From: Bacteroidales bacterium
GTDB taxonomy: Bacteria; Bacteroidota; Bacteroidia; Bacteroidales; VadinHA17
Direction: 5' to 3'
DNA: 64,000 bases
Assembly: GCA_029210565.1 (NCBI GenBank)
Contig: JARGFQ010000006.1
Location: 124,001 to 188,000 of the forward strand
Shown here piece after piece: positions 19,256 through 26,214 of this stretch (positions are counted from its first letter, which is position 1; each line of letters begins with the position of its first letter). The notes below the pieces were generated by a model. That model was not told where the DNA came from, made no database searches, and saw nothing but the letters and a program-made list of their open reading frames with translations. Made by a program: the position numbers and the translations under genes.

Positions 19256-20107
19256 TCACCCTTCCTGGCCGAAGGCAGTGAGCACTTCCTGCATGTAGGT
19301 GCGCGATACGGGTATGACCGATGGCGGGGCTGTGTCAAGCTCGAGCATCAGCCCGTCCTTCTCACGGCGTATCAGCTTCACCTTGTCGATGTTGACGAGA
19401 TATGACCTGTGACAGCGGATGATCTGTTCCTGCTTCAGCTCATCCTCCATGGCCCTGAGGGTATTGCGCAGCATGAACCTGGACACCTTGCTGCGGGCCT
19501 GGTACCAGATGGTCACATAGTTGTCGCTTCCCTGGATCCAGAGTATGTCAGAGCGCTTGAGCGACATCCTGAGGACACCCTTCTCGTCCCTGAGGGGTAT
19601 CATCGGCTTCTGGCCGGTGAGATCAGGCTGCTCCATGAAACCTGTAAGCTTCATCTTGCTGTCGCGCCATGAGAACCAGAGCCAGAGGAAAGTGTAGGGA
19701 AGCAGCAGTGTCAGCGAGGTGTTCTGAACTGACCTGACCAGGAGCTCCGCAATGGGACGCTGATCGTGCAGGATCACCACCTCGAACAGGGTGAAAAAGA
19801 GAGCCATTGCGAGTATCTCCGCCGCCACCCATACCAGGTAGTGCCATATCCTGAGGGTGCCTCCCCGTCTGACAAATTGGTACATTATTATACGGCTGAC
19901 GGCAACCACCAGCACGCCGGCCAGGATCACCCCGCTGGCATAGAGCAGGAGGGTAGGTTTTGAGGCCTCAAACCAGGTGGCTACACCGAAGGGAGTGTAG
20001 AGGTTGAGAAAGAGCAGTGCAAAGCCGGCCGTGAAGAGTATCGTCGTCACGATATTTCCCTTTTCAGTAAGGTAGCCGGGCAGCTTTTTGCTCAGGTCAA
20101 TATTCAT
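19256..20107 (-). CDS. Membrane-anchored LytTR-domain transcription regulator
   Basis: 283 residues with four hydrophobic helices in the first about 165 residues and a C-terminal LytTR DNA-binding domain (from about VLRMSLKRSDILWIQGSDNY; motifs LRNTLRAMEDEL, IIRCHRSYLVNIDKV, IPVSRTYMQEVL). It lacks a receiver domain, so it is not a classic AlgR/LytR response regulator; a membrane part fused to LytTR suggests direct sensing at the membrane. The ATG at 20107 is preferred to that at 20122 because a -7 box at 20125-20132 would place the transcript start at or after 20122. Target genes unknown; divergent from the DUF6051-like gene. Confidence 0.85.
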   Translation of the reverse strand: MNIDLSKKLPGYLTEKGNIVTTILFTAGFALLFLNLYTPFGVATWFEASKPTLLLYASGVILAGVLVVAVSRIIMYQFVRRGGTLRIWHYLVWVAAEILAMALFFTLFEVVILHDQRPIAELLVRSVQNTSLTLLLPYTFLWLWFSWRDSKMKLTGFMEQPDLTGQKPMIPLRDEKGVLRMSLKRSDILWIQGSDNYVTIWYQARSKVSRFMLRNTLRAMEDELKQEQIIRCHRSYLVNIDKVKLIRREKDGLMLELDTAPPSVIPVSRTYMQEVLTAFGQEG

Positions 20108-20124
20108 TGCATCAGTTGTCATTA

Positions 20125-20132
20125 CAAAAGTA
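20125..20132 (-). promoter_or_regulatory. Candidate -7 box for the LytTR regulator
   Basis: Minus-strand TACTTTTG fits TAnnTTTG. It also reads into an inverted pair AAAAGTAACACTTTT (20126-20140), which could be an operator for autoregulation, since LytTR proteins often act on their own promoter. Confidence 0.45.
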
Positions 20133-20299
20133 ACACTTTTGGTGATCTGCCGTTTTCCGACCTCTGACAGCCGGGATATTTCACCCCCGAATAGGCTTTT
20201 TCACCCCCCGGTGAGGGATTCCGGCCCGCGGCAAGGCAGGAGGAACCTATTTTTTGTAAGCACCTGTACAATCCCTTTTGTTTGCAGAAAAATCAGGTT

Positions 20300-21454
20300 A
20301 TGGGTTACAGTGCCAGTGAGAGAGAGTTTACAGCACATTTCAGGGGAGGAGTGACGGAGGGGATTATTCCCGGCAGCGGTCTAAGGATCACTGAAGAGCT
20401 CTTTCATTCGTCGTGCAGCTACCGTTATTCAGATGAGAGCAAGGTATCTTCTGTCTTTCGCACACTCTTCAGGTCGGGAGAGCTGGAGCATGCCAACGGG
20501 GAGTTCCGTTATTATATATTGACCCCGGGCAACGCAGACGGCAGGGGTGCAATAGTACTCCTGCACGGTCTCAATGAGCGGAGCTGGAACAAGTACCTGC
20601 AGTGGGGCACGAGGCTGGCTGCTGACACCGGCAGGCCGGTGGTGCTCTTCCCCAGTGCATATCATATGAACCGGTCGCCGCGCAGCTGGATCGACAGGCA
20701 TCTTATGATGCCACTGGTGGCGGCGCGGACTTCCCTGCTGCCTGACACCCGGTTGTCAACCTTTGTCAATGTTGCCCTGAGCACGCGTATGTCACTGTCG
20801 CCGCAGCGTTTTCTGCTTTCAGGATACCAGACGCTCATTGACATAGCAGAGCTAAACGGATCAATCAGGGAGGGATCTCACCCGGCGCTGCCCGGCGGAG
20901 GCCCTGTAGATATCTTTGCATATTCAATAGGGGCACTGGCAGCCCAGGTGATGATGCTCTCCAGACCCTCACTCCTGCCGGATGAAACCCGTGTGATGCT
21001 ATTCTGTGGCGGCAGTGCCTTTGGCCTCATGAACGGCACATCAAAGCTGATAATGGACAGCAGGGCGTTTGAGAGGCTGGTCTCCTTCTATCTCTCGTGG
21101 CCGGGACGAAACGGCCCTCCCGATGACGGCCGGTTCATGCAGATCATGAATGACACCCCGGAGGGTGAGGCGTTTTACGGGATGACATCGCTCAGCAGGC
21201 TAAAGGAGGTCTCCGGCACGCCCTTCAAAAACAGTGACGGAAGATTCAAGGCTGTCACCTTTGCCGGCGACAGGGTCATACCCGCCGAGGCTGTCTCTGC
21301 CACCCTCAGGGGCGCCGACGTGGAGATATGGCAGCCTGAGTATCCCTTTACCCATGAGAACCCCTTCCCGCTGCTGGCCGGAGAGCAGTCGCAGGCCGTT
21401 GACAGCACCTTCGACAGGCTGTTCGGGATGGCGGCGCGGTTTCTCGCACGGTGA
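20300..21454 (+). CDS. Alpha/beta-hydrolase-like protein (DUF6051-like)
   Basis: 384 residues. Alpha/beta-hydrolase features: IVLLHGLNERSWNKYL (oxyanion HG, about residue 93), a nucleophile-elbow-like DIFAYSIGALAAQVMM (A-Y-S-I-G) near residue 208, and a late His in YPFTHENPFPLL. No signal peptide. Resembles the uncharacterised DUF6051 group; the substrate cannot be inferred. The ATG at 20300 is used; the frame upstream opens with a TTG at 20282 that has no support. The 3' end of the gene is the first unit of a degenerate tandem repeat (21437-21660). Confidence 0.65.
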   Translation: MGYSASEREFTAHFRGGVTEGIIPGSGLRITEELFHSSCSYRYSDESKVSSVFRTLFRSGELEHANGEFRYYILTPGNADGRGAIVLLHGLNERSWNKYLQWGTRLAADTGRPVVLFPSAYHMNRSPRSWIDRHLMMPLVAARTSLLPDTRLSTFVNVALSTRMSLSPQRFLLSGYQTLIDIAELNGSIREGSHPALPGGGPVDIFAYSIGALAAQVMMLSRPSLLPDETRVMLFCGGSAFGLMNGTSKLIMDSRAFERLVSFYLSWPGRNGPPDDGRFMQIMNDTPEGEAFYGMTSLSRLKEVSGTPFKNSDGRFKAVTFAGDRVIPAEAVSATLRGADVEIWQPEYPFTHENPFPLLAGEQSQAVDSTFDRLFGMAARFLAR

Positions 21455-21660
21455 TTTCTGTCAGGGTGCGGTGTGGTCTTTCACAGGGTGAAGTTTACTG
21501 CATCTGGCGAGGTTTGCCTTAATGTATTTTTATCTGCCCGCAGCACAGGTTCACTATCGGGATTTTTTCGGCCCGGGCGCGGATTCACTATTGGAATTTT
21601 ATCTGCCCGTCGTACGCTTTTTCTCACTGGATTTTTCTCTTCCTGCGGTAAATCGGGTGA
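21437..21660 (+). repeat. Degenerate about 35-bp tandem repeat starting inside the 3' end of the DUF6051-like gene
   Basis: Units begin with a T-run and end in a TTCnC...GGGA block. The clearest are 21527-21562 (TTTTTATCTGCCCG ... TTCACTATCGGGA), 21563-21596 (TTTTTTCGGCCCG ... TTCACTATTGGAA) and 21597-21631 (TTTTATCTGCCCG ... TCTCACTGGA). Weaker units are 21632-21660 and 21455-21491, and the gene end itself (TTTCTCGCACGGTGA). Unit lengths 36, 34, 35 and 29 are not multiples of three, so a conserved coding role is unlikely. Confidence 0.65.
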
Positions 21661-21667
21661 TTTTATG

Positions 21668-21675
21668 TATGTTTG
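21668..21675 (+). promoter_or_regulatory. Candidate -7 box for LD-carboxypeptidase
   Basis: TATGTTTG matches TAnnTTTG and lies 26 nt upstream of the ATG at 21702. No clear -33 box in the preceding repeat. Confidence 0.5.
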
Positions 21676-21701
21676 ATACTGTCACCATTCAGTATCAGCA
21701 T

Positions 21702-22613
21702 ATGAAGTCAATAATCATACCCCCCTGGCTCAGGGAGGGCGACCGGATAGAGATCATCACCCCTGCGAGTCATATTGAGGAGGATGTCGTGCTGCAGGCG
21801 GTGCAGATGCTTGAAGAGTCGGGCTTCCGCATCACGCTGGGCAGTCATGTCTTTACCCGTCACGGTCCCTTTGCCGGCAGCGATGATGAGCGACTGGAGG
21901 ATATCCAGAGGGCTACCGACGACACGGAAGTGAAGGCTGTCCTCTGTTCCCGCGGTGGTTACGGCATGTCAAGGATCGTCGACCGGATCGATTTCTCCGC
22001 ACTAAAAAAGAGCCCAAAGTGGTATGTCGGCTACAGCGACATCACCTCGCTGCACCTATGGCTCAACACGGTATGCGGGATAGCGTCGCTTCATGCCGAG
22101 ATGCCTCTCAACTACTCCGATCCGGCATGTTCGTCGCTCTGCTATGAGACTATGGTGCGAGCCCTCAGCGGCGAGGCTATACCGGTGACATGGACTCCGC
22201 CGCATGAGGCGTCGTTCGAGGTGTCGGGCGTGGTGACGGGAGGAAACATCTCTCTCATCTACAGTCTTAACGGCACTCCCGCGCAGCCTGACACCGGGGG
22301 GGCGATACTTTTCATTGAAGAGATCGGCGAGCAGTTTTACCATCTTGACCGGATGCTCACCTCAATGCGGATGACGGGTATGCTGAAGGATCTTTCAGCA
22401 CTGGTTGTGGGAGGGATGGAGAAGATCACCGAGGGAGAGCATGTCTTCAACCAGACTATTGAGGAGGTGGTGATGAACGTCGTCGGAAACTACGGATACC
22501 CGGTGCTCTTTGGCTTCCCGGCGGGTCATATAAGCGACAACAGGGCGCTGTACCTGGGGCGCGCTGCGCAGATCAGCCAGTCGGGCCAAGAGGCTGTCCT
22601 GAGCTGGCTGTAA
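21702..22613 (+). CDS. LD-carboxypeptidase (peptidase family S66)
   Basis: Cytoplasmic enzyme releasing the terminal D-Ala from L,D-tetrapeptides in murein recycling. 303 residues: IIPPWLREGDRIEIITPAS at the N-terminus, CSRGGYGMSRIVDRID, the nucleophile Ser112 in VGYSDITSLHLW, FIEEIGEQFYHLDRML (catalytic Glu region) and GFPAGHISDNRALYLG (catalytic His). The frame extends 60 codons upstream, but that region is a tandem DNA repeat and precedes the promoter box; the ATG at 21702 starts exactly where family homology begins. Confidence 0.93.
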   Translation: MKSIIIPPWLREGDRIEIITPASHIEEDVVLQAVQMLEESGFRITLGSHVFTRHGPFAGSDDERLEDIQRATDDTEVKAVLCSRGGYGMSRIVDRIDFSALKKSPKWYVGYSDITSLHLWLNTVCGIASLHAEMPLNYSDPACSSLCYETMVRALSGEAIPVTWTPPHEASFEVSGVVTGGNISLIYSLNGTPAQPDTGGAILFIEEIGEQFYHLDRMLTSMRMTGMLKDLSALVVGGMEKITEGEHVFNQTIEEVVMNVVGNYGYPVLFGFPAGHISDNRALYLGRAAQISQSGQEAVLSWL

Positions 22614-22875
22614 AAAAAAGTCTGAAGGTCAGAAGGTCAGACGTCTGAAGGTCAGAGAAGGTTCTGCGGTTCCCGATACGCTTCGCTATCGGGACTTCGT
22701 ATCCGCCAGGTAGCGGATACTCGCTTGCGGTCCTGCGGTTCACAAAACACTTGCCGATCGGGATTTCGTCCCTGCGGGTCTCAATCTGAAGTCCCCGACA
22801 CAAATGTCGGGATTGAGACTACGACGCAGGAGTAGTCTCAAACTGCCGACTGTGGACTGGAGAGTGCGGACTGAG
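22614..22875. repeat. Intergenic hairpin/repeat cluster between convergent genes
   Basis: 262 nt without a gene. It contains GAAGGTCAGAAGGTCAGA direct repeats (22624-22657) and then four perfect-arm hairpins: TCCCGATA/TATCGGGA (22671-22694), GTATCCGC/GCGGATAC (22699-22720), CCCGACA/TGTCGGG nested in TCTCAATC/GATTGAGA (22779-22818), and TGAGACTAC/GTAGTCTCA (22814-22840). It ends with GACTGCCGACT-family sequence. Likely transcription-end or REP-like structure; no ORF is credible. Confidence 0.75.
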
Positions 22876-24072
22876 TCAGAATGCTGCCAGCAGCAGGTTG
22901 ATATCCTTTGAGAGTATCCCGAACTTCTGTCCCAGCGCCTCGTTGGTGAGGATGCCGTTATAGATGTATACCCCGTCGCGCAGTCCGGTATTGAATTTGA
23001 GCATGGGTGTTATGCCTCCTGCATCGGATATCTCCTGCATCAGTGGTCTGAAGACGTTGCTCAGGGCTATGGAAGCTGTCTTGGGCACCCGTGAAGGGAG
23101 GTTCCATGCAGAGTAGTGTATCACCCCGTGCTTTTCATAGATGGGGTCTTTTATTGCCCGCGGCTCTGCTGTCTCCACGCATCCGCCCGTATCTATGCTG
23201 AGGTCCACTATCACCGATCCGCGCTTCATGCCCTTTACCATCTCCTCGGTGACATAGAACCACGGCATGAGTATGTTGGTTGAGAGCGCCCCTATGAGCA
23301 CGTCGGCCGATTTCAGGGCTTTCTGCAGTACCTGCGGATGGAAGGTGGATGTGTATAGTCGCTGACCGAGCAGGTTCTGAAAATTACGCAGGCGGTGCAC
23401 CGAGGTATCGAATACCCTCACTATCGCACCCAGGCCCAGGGCTGCACGGGCAGCGTATTCACCGGCGGTGTTGGCACCGATGATTACCACCTCCGTGGGA
23501 GTCACCCCGGTCACTCCGCCAAGCATTACCCCCTTTCCTCCGGAGGTGGTGCTGAGGTATTCCGAGGCGAGGAGAACGGACGTGATGCCGCTGATCTCGC
23601 TCATCGACTCCACGACTGGCAGCATGCCGTCACTGTCCCTGATATTTTCGCTTGCCAGCGCCGTCACCCGCTTGCGCATCATCAGCGCAATGGTTTCCTC
23701 GTTCATGGTGGCAGCATTCATGAAGGAGATCACTATCTGTCCGCCCCTGAGCATGGAAGCCTCCTCGCGTGTAAACGGAGCAATCTTTATGACAAAGTCG
23801 CAGCCATATATCTTCTGAGACATGTCAGTCACCATGGCCCCGTTGTCACTGTATTCCCTGTCACTGAATCCTGCAGCCACTCCCGCTCCCGTCTCCAGGA
23901 AGACATCGTGGCCGGCATCGGTGAGTATCTTCACGGCTTCGGGAGTGAGTGCAATGCGCTTCTCATCATCAAGAACGTCATGCGGCATGCCTATCGACAT
24001 ATGACGTCTGCCTACGGTCTTTTCAATCAGCTCTTCCTGAGGCATGAAGGCGCTTCTGGCAGGTTCACTCAT
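22876..24072 (-). CDS. ald: Alanine dehydrogenase
   Basis: NAD-dependent interconversion of L-alanine and pyruvate plus ammonia. 398 residues: GMPHDVLDDEKRIALTPEAV (substrate-binding Arg-Lys region), VFLETGAGVAAGFSD, VIKIAPFTREEASML, Rossmann motif VVIIGANTAGEYAARAALGLG near residue 195, VIVDLSIDTGGCVET, and a SRVPKTASIALSNVFRPL C-terminal segment. About 24 residues longer at the N-terminus than the typical family; MSIGMPHD (24001) is an alternative start. Downstream of tsaE on the same strand with a 93-nt gap that holds its own likely promoter. Confidence 0.92.
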   Translation of the reverse strand: MSEPARSAFMPQEELIEKTVGRRHMSIGMPHDVLDDEKRIALTPEAVKILTDAGHDVFLETGAGVAAGFSDREYSDNGAMVTDMSQKIYGCDFVIKIAPFTREEASMLRGGQIVISFMNAATMNEETIALMMRKRVTALASENIRDSDGMLPVVESMSEISGITSVLLASEYLSTTSGGKGVMLGGVTGVTPTEVVIIGANTAGEYAARAALGLGAIVRVFDTSVHRLRNFQNLLGQRLYTSTFHPQVLQKALKSADVLIGALSTNILMPWFYVTEEMVKGMKRGSVIVDLSIDTGGCVETAEPRAIKDPIYEKHGVIHYSAWNLPSRVPKTASIALSNVFRPLMQEISDAGGITPMLKFNTGLRDGVYIYNGILTNEALGQKFGILSKDINLLLAAF

Positions 24073-24118
24073 CTGGCTTCGTTTTAAAGGTTTAAACGGA
24101 AGAATATATTCGGCATAT

Positions 24119-24126
24119 CAAAATTA
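24119..24126 (-). promoter_or_regulatory. Candidate -7 box for alanine dehydrogenase
   Basis: Minus-strand TAATTTTG (TAnnTTTG) about 47 nt upstream of the first ATG. No good -33 match. Confidence 0.45.
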
Positions 24127-24165
24127 AGATTTTAATCGAACGGAAAGCAGAGAGAGGCTGATAAT

Positions 24166-24627
24166 TCAGAGGACGGGTGCCGCAGGTGGTGCGGTGAGGG
24201 TCTCCGGTAGTGCGGAGAGCGTCTCAATGACCCTGCCGCCGTCGGCGGTGACGGTGATCGACACTCTCAGGGTGTCAGGCGGCAGAAGGGGTTCAATGAG
24301 TTCAGGCCACTCCATGAAGCAGGGAGATTCGGAGTCGAAGTACTCCTCAATACCGAAGTCGAGTACCTCTGAGATTTTACTGATACGGTAAAAATCAAAA
24401 TGGTATACCGTCGGGCCGTCGGGGCGCATGTACTCATTGATGAGCGTGAATGTGGGGCTGGTGACGGTGTCGGTAACGCCCATCTCCCGGCAGAGGGCCT
24501 TGATGAAGGTGGTCTTGCCTGACCCCATCTGGCCGTAAAAGGCAATAATCCTGCTGCCGGACGTCTCCCTGAGGAAATGCCTGGCTGCTTCGGGCAGACG
24601 ACTCCTGTCACTTATCACCAGCTTCAT
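24166..24627 (-). CDS. tsaE: tRNA threonylcarbamoyladenosine biosynthesis ATPase TsaE
   Basis: P-loop partner of TsaB/TsaD in t6A37 modification of ANN-decoding tRNAs. 153 residues: Walker A AFYGQMGSGKTTFIKAL near residue 30, VTSPTFTLINEYM (the TSPT motif), VYHFDFYRI, FGIEEYFDSESPCFMEWPE. Slightly longer than the usual 140-150 because of an Ala/Pro-rich C-terminal tail. Separated from porX by 18 nt on the same strand, so probably read from the porW-porX transcript. Confidence 0.96.
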   Translation of the reverse strand: MKLVISDRSRLPEAARHFLRETSGSRIIAFYGQMGSGKTTFIKALCREMGVTDTVTSPTFTLINEYMRPDGPTVYHFDFYRISKISEVLDFGIEEYFDSESPCFMEWPELIEPLLPPDTLRVSITVTADGGRVIETLSALPETLTAPPAAPVL

Positions 24628-24645
24628 GAGGCAAAAATAATCTTT

Positions 24646-26199
24646 TTATACTGGCTCAAGCAGAGCCAGAGGAAGCATCATCTCCTGCAGGGAGACGCCA
24701 CCATGCTGGAACGAGTCGCGGTAATATGAGACTATTTGGTTATAGTTGTTGGGGTAGACCAGGAAGTCGTTGCCGGTGGCAAAGATGTACTTTGAGGTGA
24801 TGTTCGTCATCGGCAGGCCTGCCTTTGCCGGTGCGGTGATCTCAAACACCTCGCGGGGGTTGTAGTCGAGGTTTTTTCCCGTCTTGTAGCGCAGGTTCAT
24901 GGAGGTATGCCTGTCGCCCACCACCCTCACGGGTTTCTGCACCTTTACCGATCCGTGGTCAGTGGTGATGACCACCCTCGCACCCCTGGCGGAGATAATC
25001 CTGAGGAGCTCAAGCAGCGGAGAGTGGATGAACCATGAATGTGTGAGTGAGAGCCAGGAGGCCTCGTCGCCCGTCATGTCACGAAGTACATTCACTTCCG
25101 TGCGGGCATGGCTGAGCATATCAACGAAGTTATATACAATGACATAGAGATCATGTGTCAGCAGCTGTGACGCCTTGTCATTCAGGCTTCTCCCCTCGGC
25201 GTCAGAGCTCACCTTGCTGTAACCCCACCTGCATGTGATGCCTGCTCTCTGCAGATTTTTGGCCAGCAGCTTCTCCTCGTTGAGGTTCTTGCCCTCCTCC
25301 TCGTGGTCGCTGATCCAGTATTCAGGCATCATCTCACCGATGGATGCCGGCATCAATCCCGAGAATAGTGCATTGCGCGAGTACTGCGTCGTCGTCGGCA
25401 GTATGCTCATATAGAGCTCTTCCGACACCGTACGCATTATCTGCCTCAGGTCCGCCGCGATCGTCTGCCACTGGTCGAGGCGCATGTTGTCAATGATGAA
25501 GAAGAAGAGGGGCGACCCCTGCCTGACCAGGGGGAATATCCTTTTTGACATCACGGCGGGGGAGAGGAGCGGCTTATCATCCGTCTCTGCTGACATCCAC
25601 CCCAGGTAGTTGCCCGATACATACCTGGCAAAGGCCCTGTTGGCATCGGATTCCTGCATTCGCAGTACCTCCATCATGCCGGGGTCTGAAGATCTGGCGA
25701 GCTCCGCCTGCCAGAAGGTGAGCTTGCGGTACAGGTCGCTCCACTGCCCGAAGGTTGACGATGCAGAGATCATCTCCGATATTGCCCCGAACTCCTCCCT
25801 GAAGAGAGTGGTGGTCTGGCGGGTGACGATGTCGTCAATGTTGAGTATCCGTTTCAGCGAGAGGAGTATCTGCTGCGGCTTGACGGGCTTGATGAGATAA
25901 TCGGCTATCTGTGACCCGATGGCGGCATCCATGATCTCTTCCTCCTCGCTCTTGGTGATCATGACCACAGGGATCGACGGCCTGACAGACTTGATACGGC
26001 GGAGCGTCTCAATACCGCTCAGTCCGGGCATATATTCGTCGAGGAAGATAATGTCATAGGGTCTCTCCATGACCATGTTAATGGCATCATTGCCGGAATG
26101 GCATGTCTCAGTCTCAAACCCCTTTTCCCTAAGGAAGAGGATATGAGACCTGAGCACTCCCACCTCATCATCGACCCAAAGTATTCTTATCTGGCTCAC
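24646..26199 (-). CDS. porX: Type IX secretion response regulator PorX (receiver + PglZ)
   Basis: 517 residues: an N-terminal CheY-like receiver (ILWVDDEVGVLRSHI, phospho-acceptor Asp54 in IIFLDEYMPGLSG, Lys in VVMITKSEEEE), a helical linker, and a C-terminal PglZ/alkaline-phosphatase-superfamily domain (FFFIIDNMRLDQWQTIAADL; YNFVDMLSHARTEV; VVITTDHGSVKVQKP with metal-ligand Asp-His). This architecture is that of PorX, which with PorY and a sigma factor regulates T9SS genes and has phosphodiesterase activity in studied species. The porY kinase is not in the window. Located 15 nt downstream of porW/sprE. Confidence 0.93.
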   Translation of the reverse strand: MSQIRILWVDDEVGVLRSHILFLREKGFETETCHSGNDAINMVMERPYDIIFLDEYMPGLSGIETLRRIKSVRPSIPVVMITKSEEEEIMDAAIGSQIADYLIKPVKPQQILLSLKRILNIDDIVTRQTTTLFREEFGAISEMISASSTFGQWSDLYRKLTFWQAELARSSDPGMMEVLRMQESDANRAFARYVSGNYLGWMSAETDDKPLLSPAVMSKRIFPLVRQGSPLFFFIIDNMRLDQWQTIAADLRQIMRTVSEELYMSILPTTTQYSRNALFSGLMPASIGEMMPEYWISDHEEEGKNLNEEKLLAKNLQRAGITCRWGYSKVSSDAEGRSLNDKASQLLTHDLYVIVYNFVDMLSHARTEVNVLRDMTGDEASWLSLTHSWFIHSPLLELLRIISARGARVVITTDHGSVKVQKPVRVVGDRHTSMNLRYKTGKNLDYNPREVFEITAPAKAGLPMTNITSKYIFATGNDFLVYPNNYNQIVSYYRDSFQHGGVSLQEMMLPLALLEPV

Positions 26200-26214
26200 C
26201 GTCTCACCATTATG

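Noticed and set aside
21522..21701. 60-residue N-terminal extension of LD-carboxypeptidase
   Set aside because: Encoded by a degenerate tandem DNA repeat and lying upstream of the -7 box; family homology starts exactly at the ATG at 21702.
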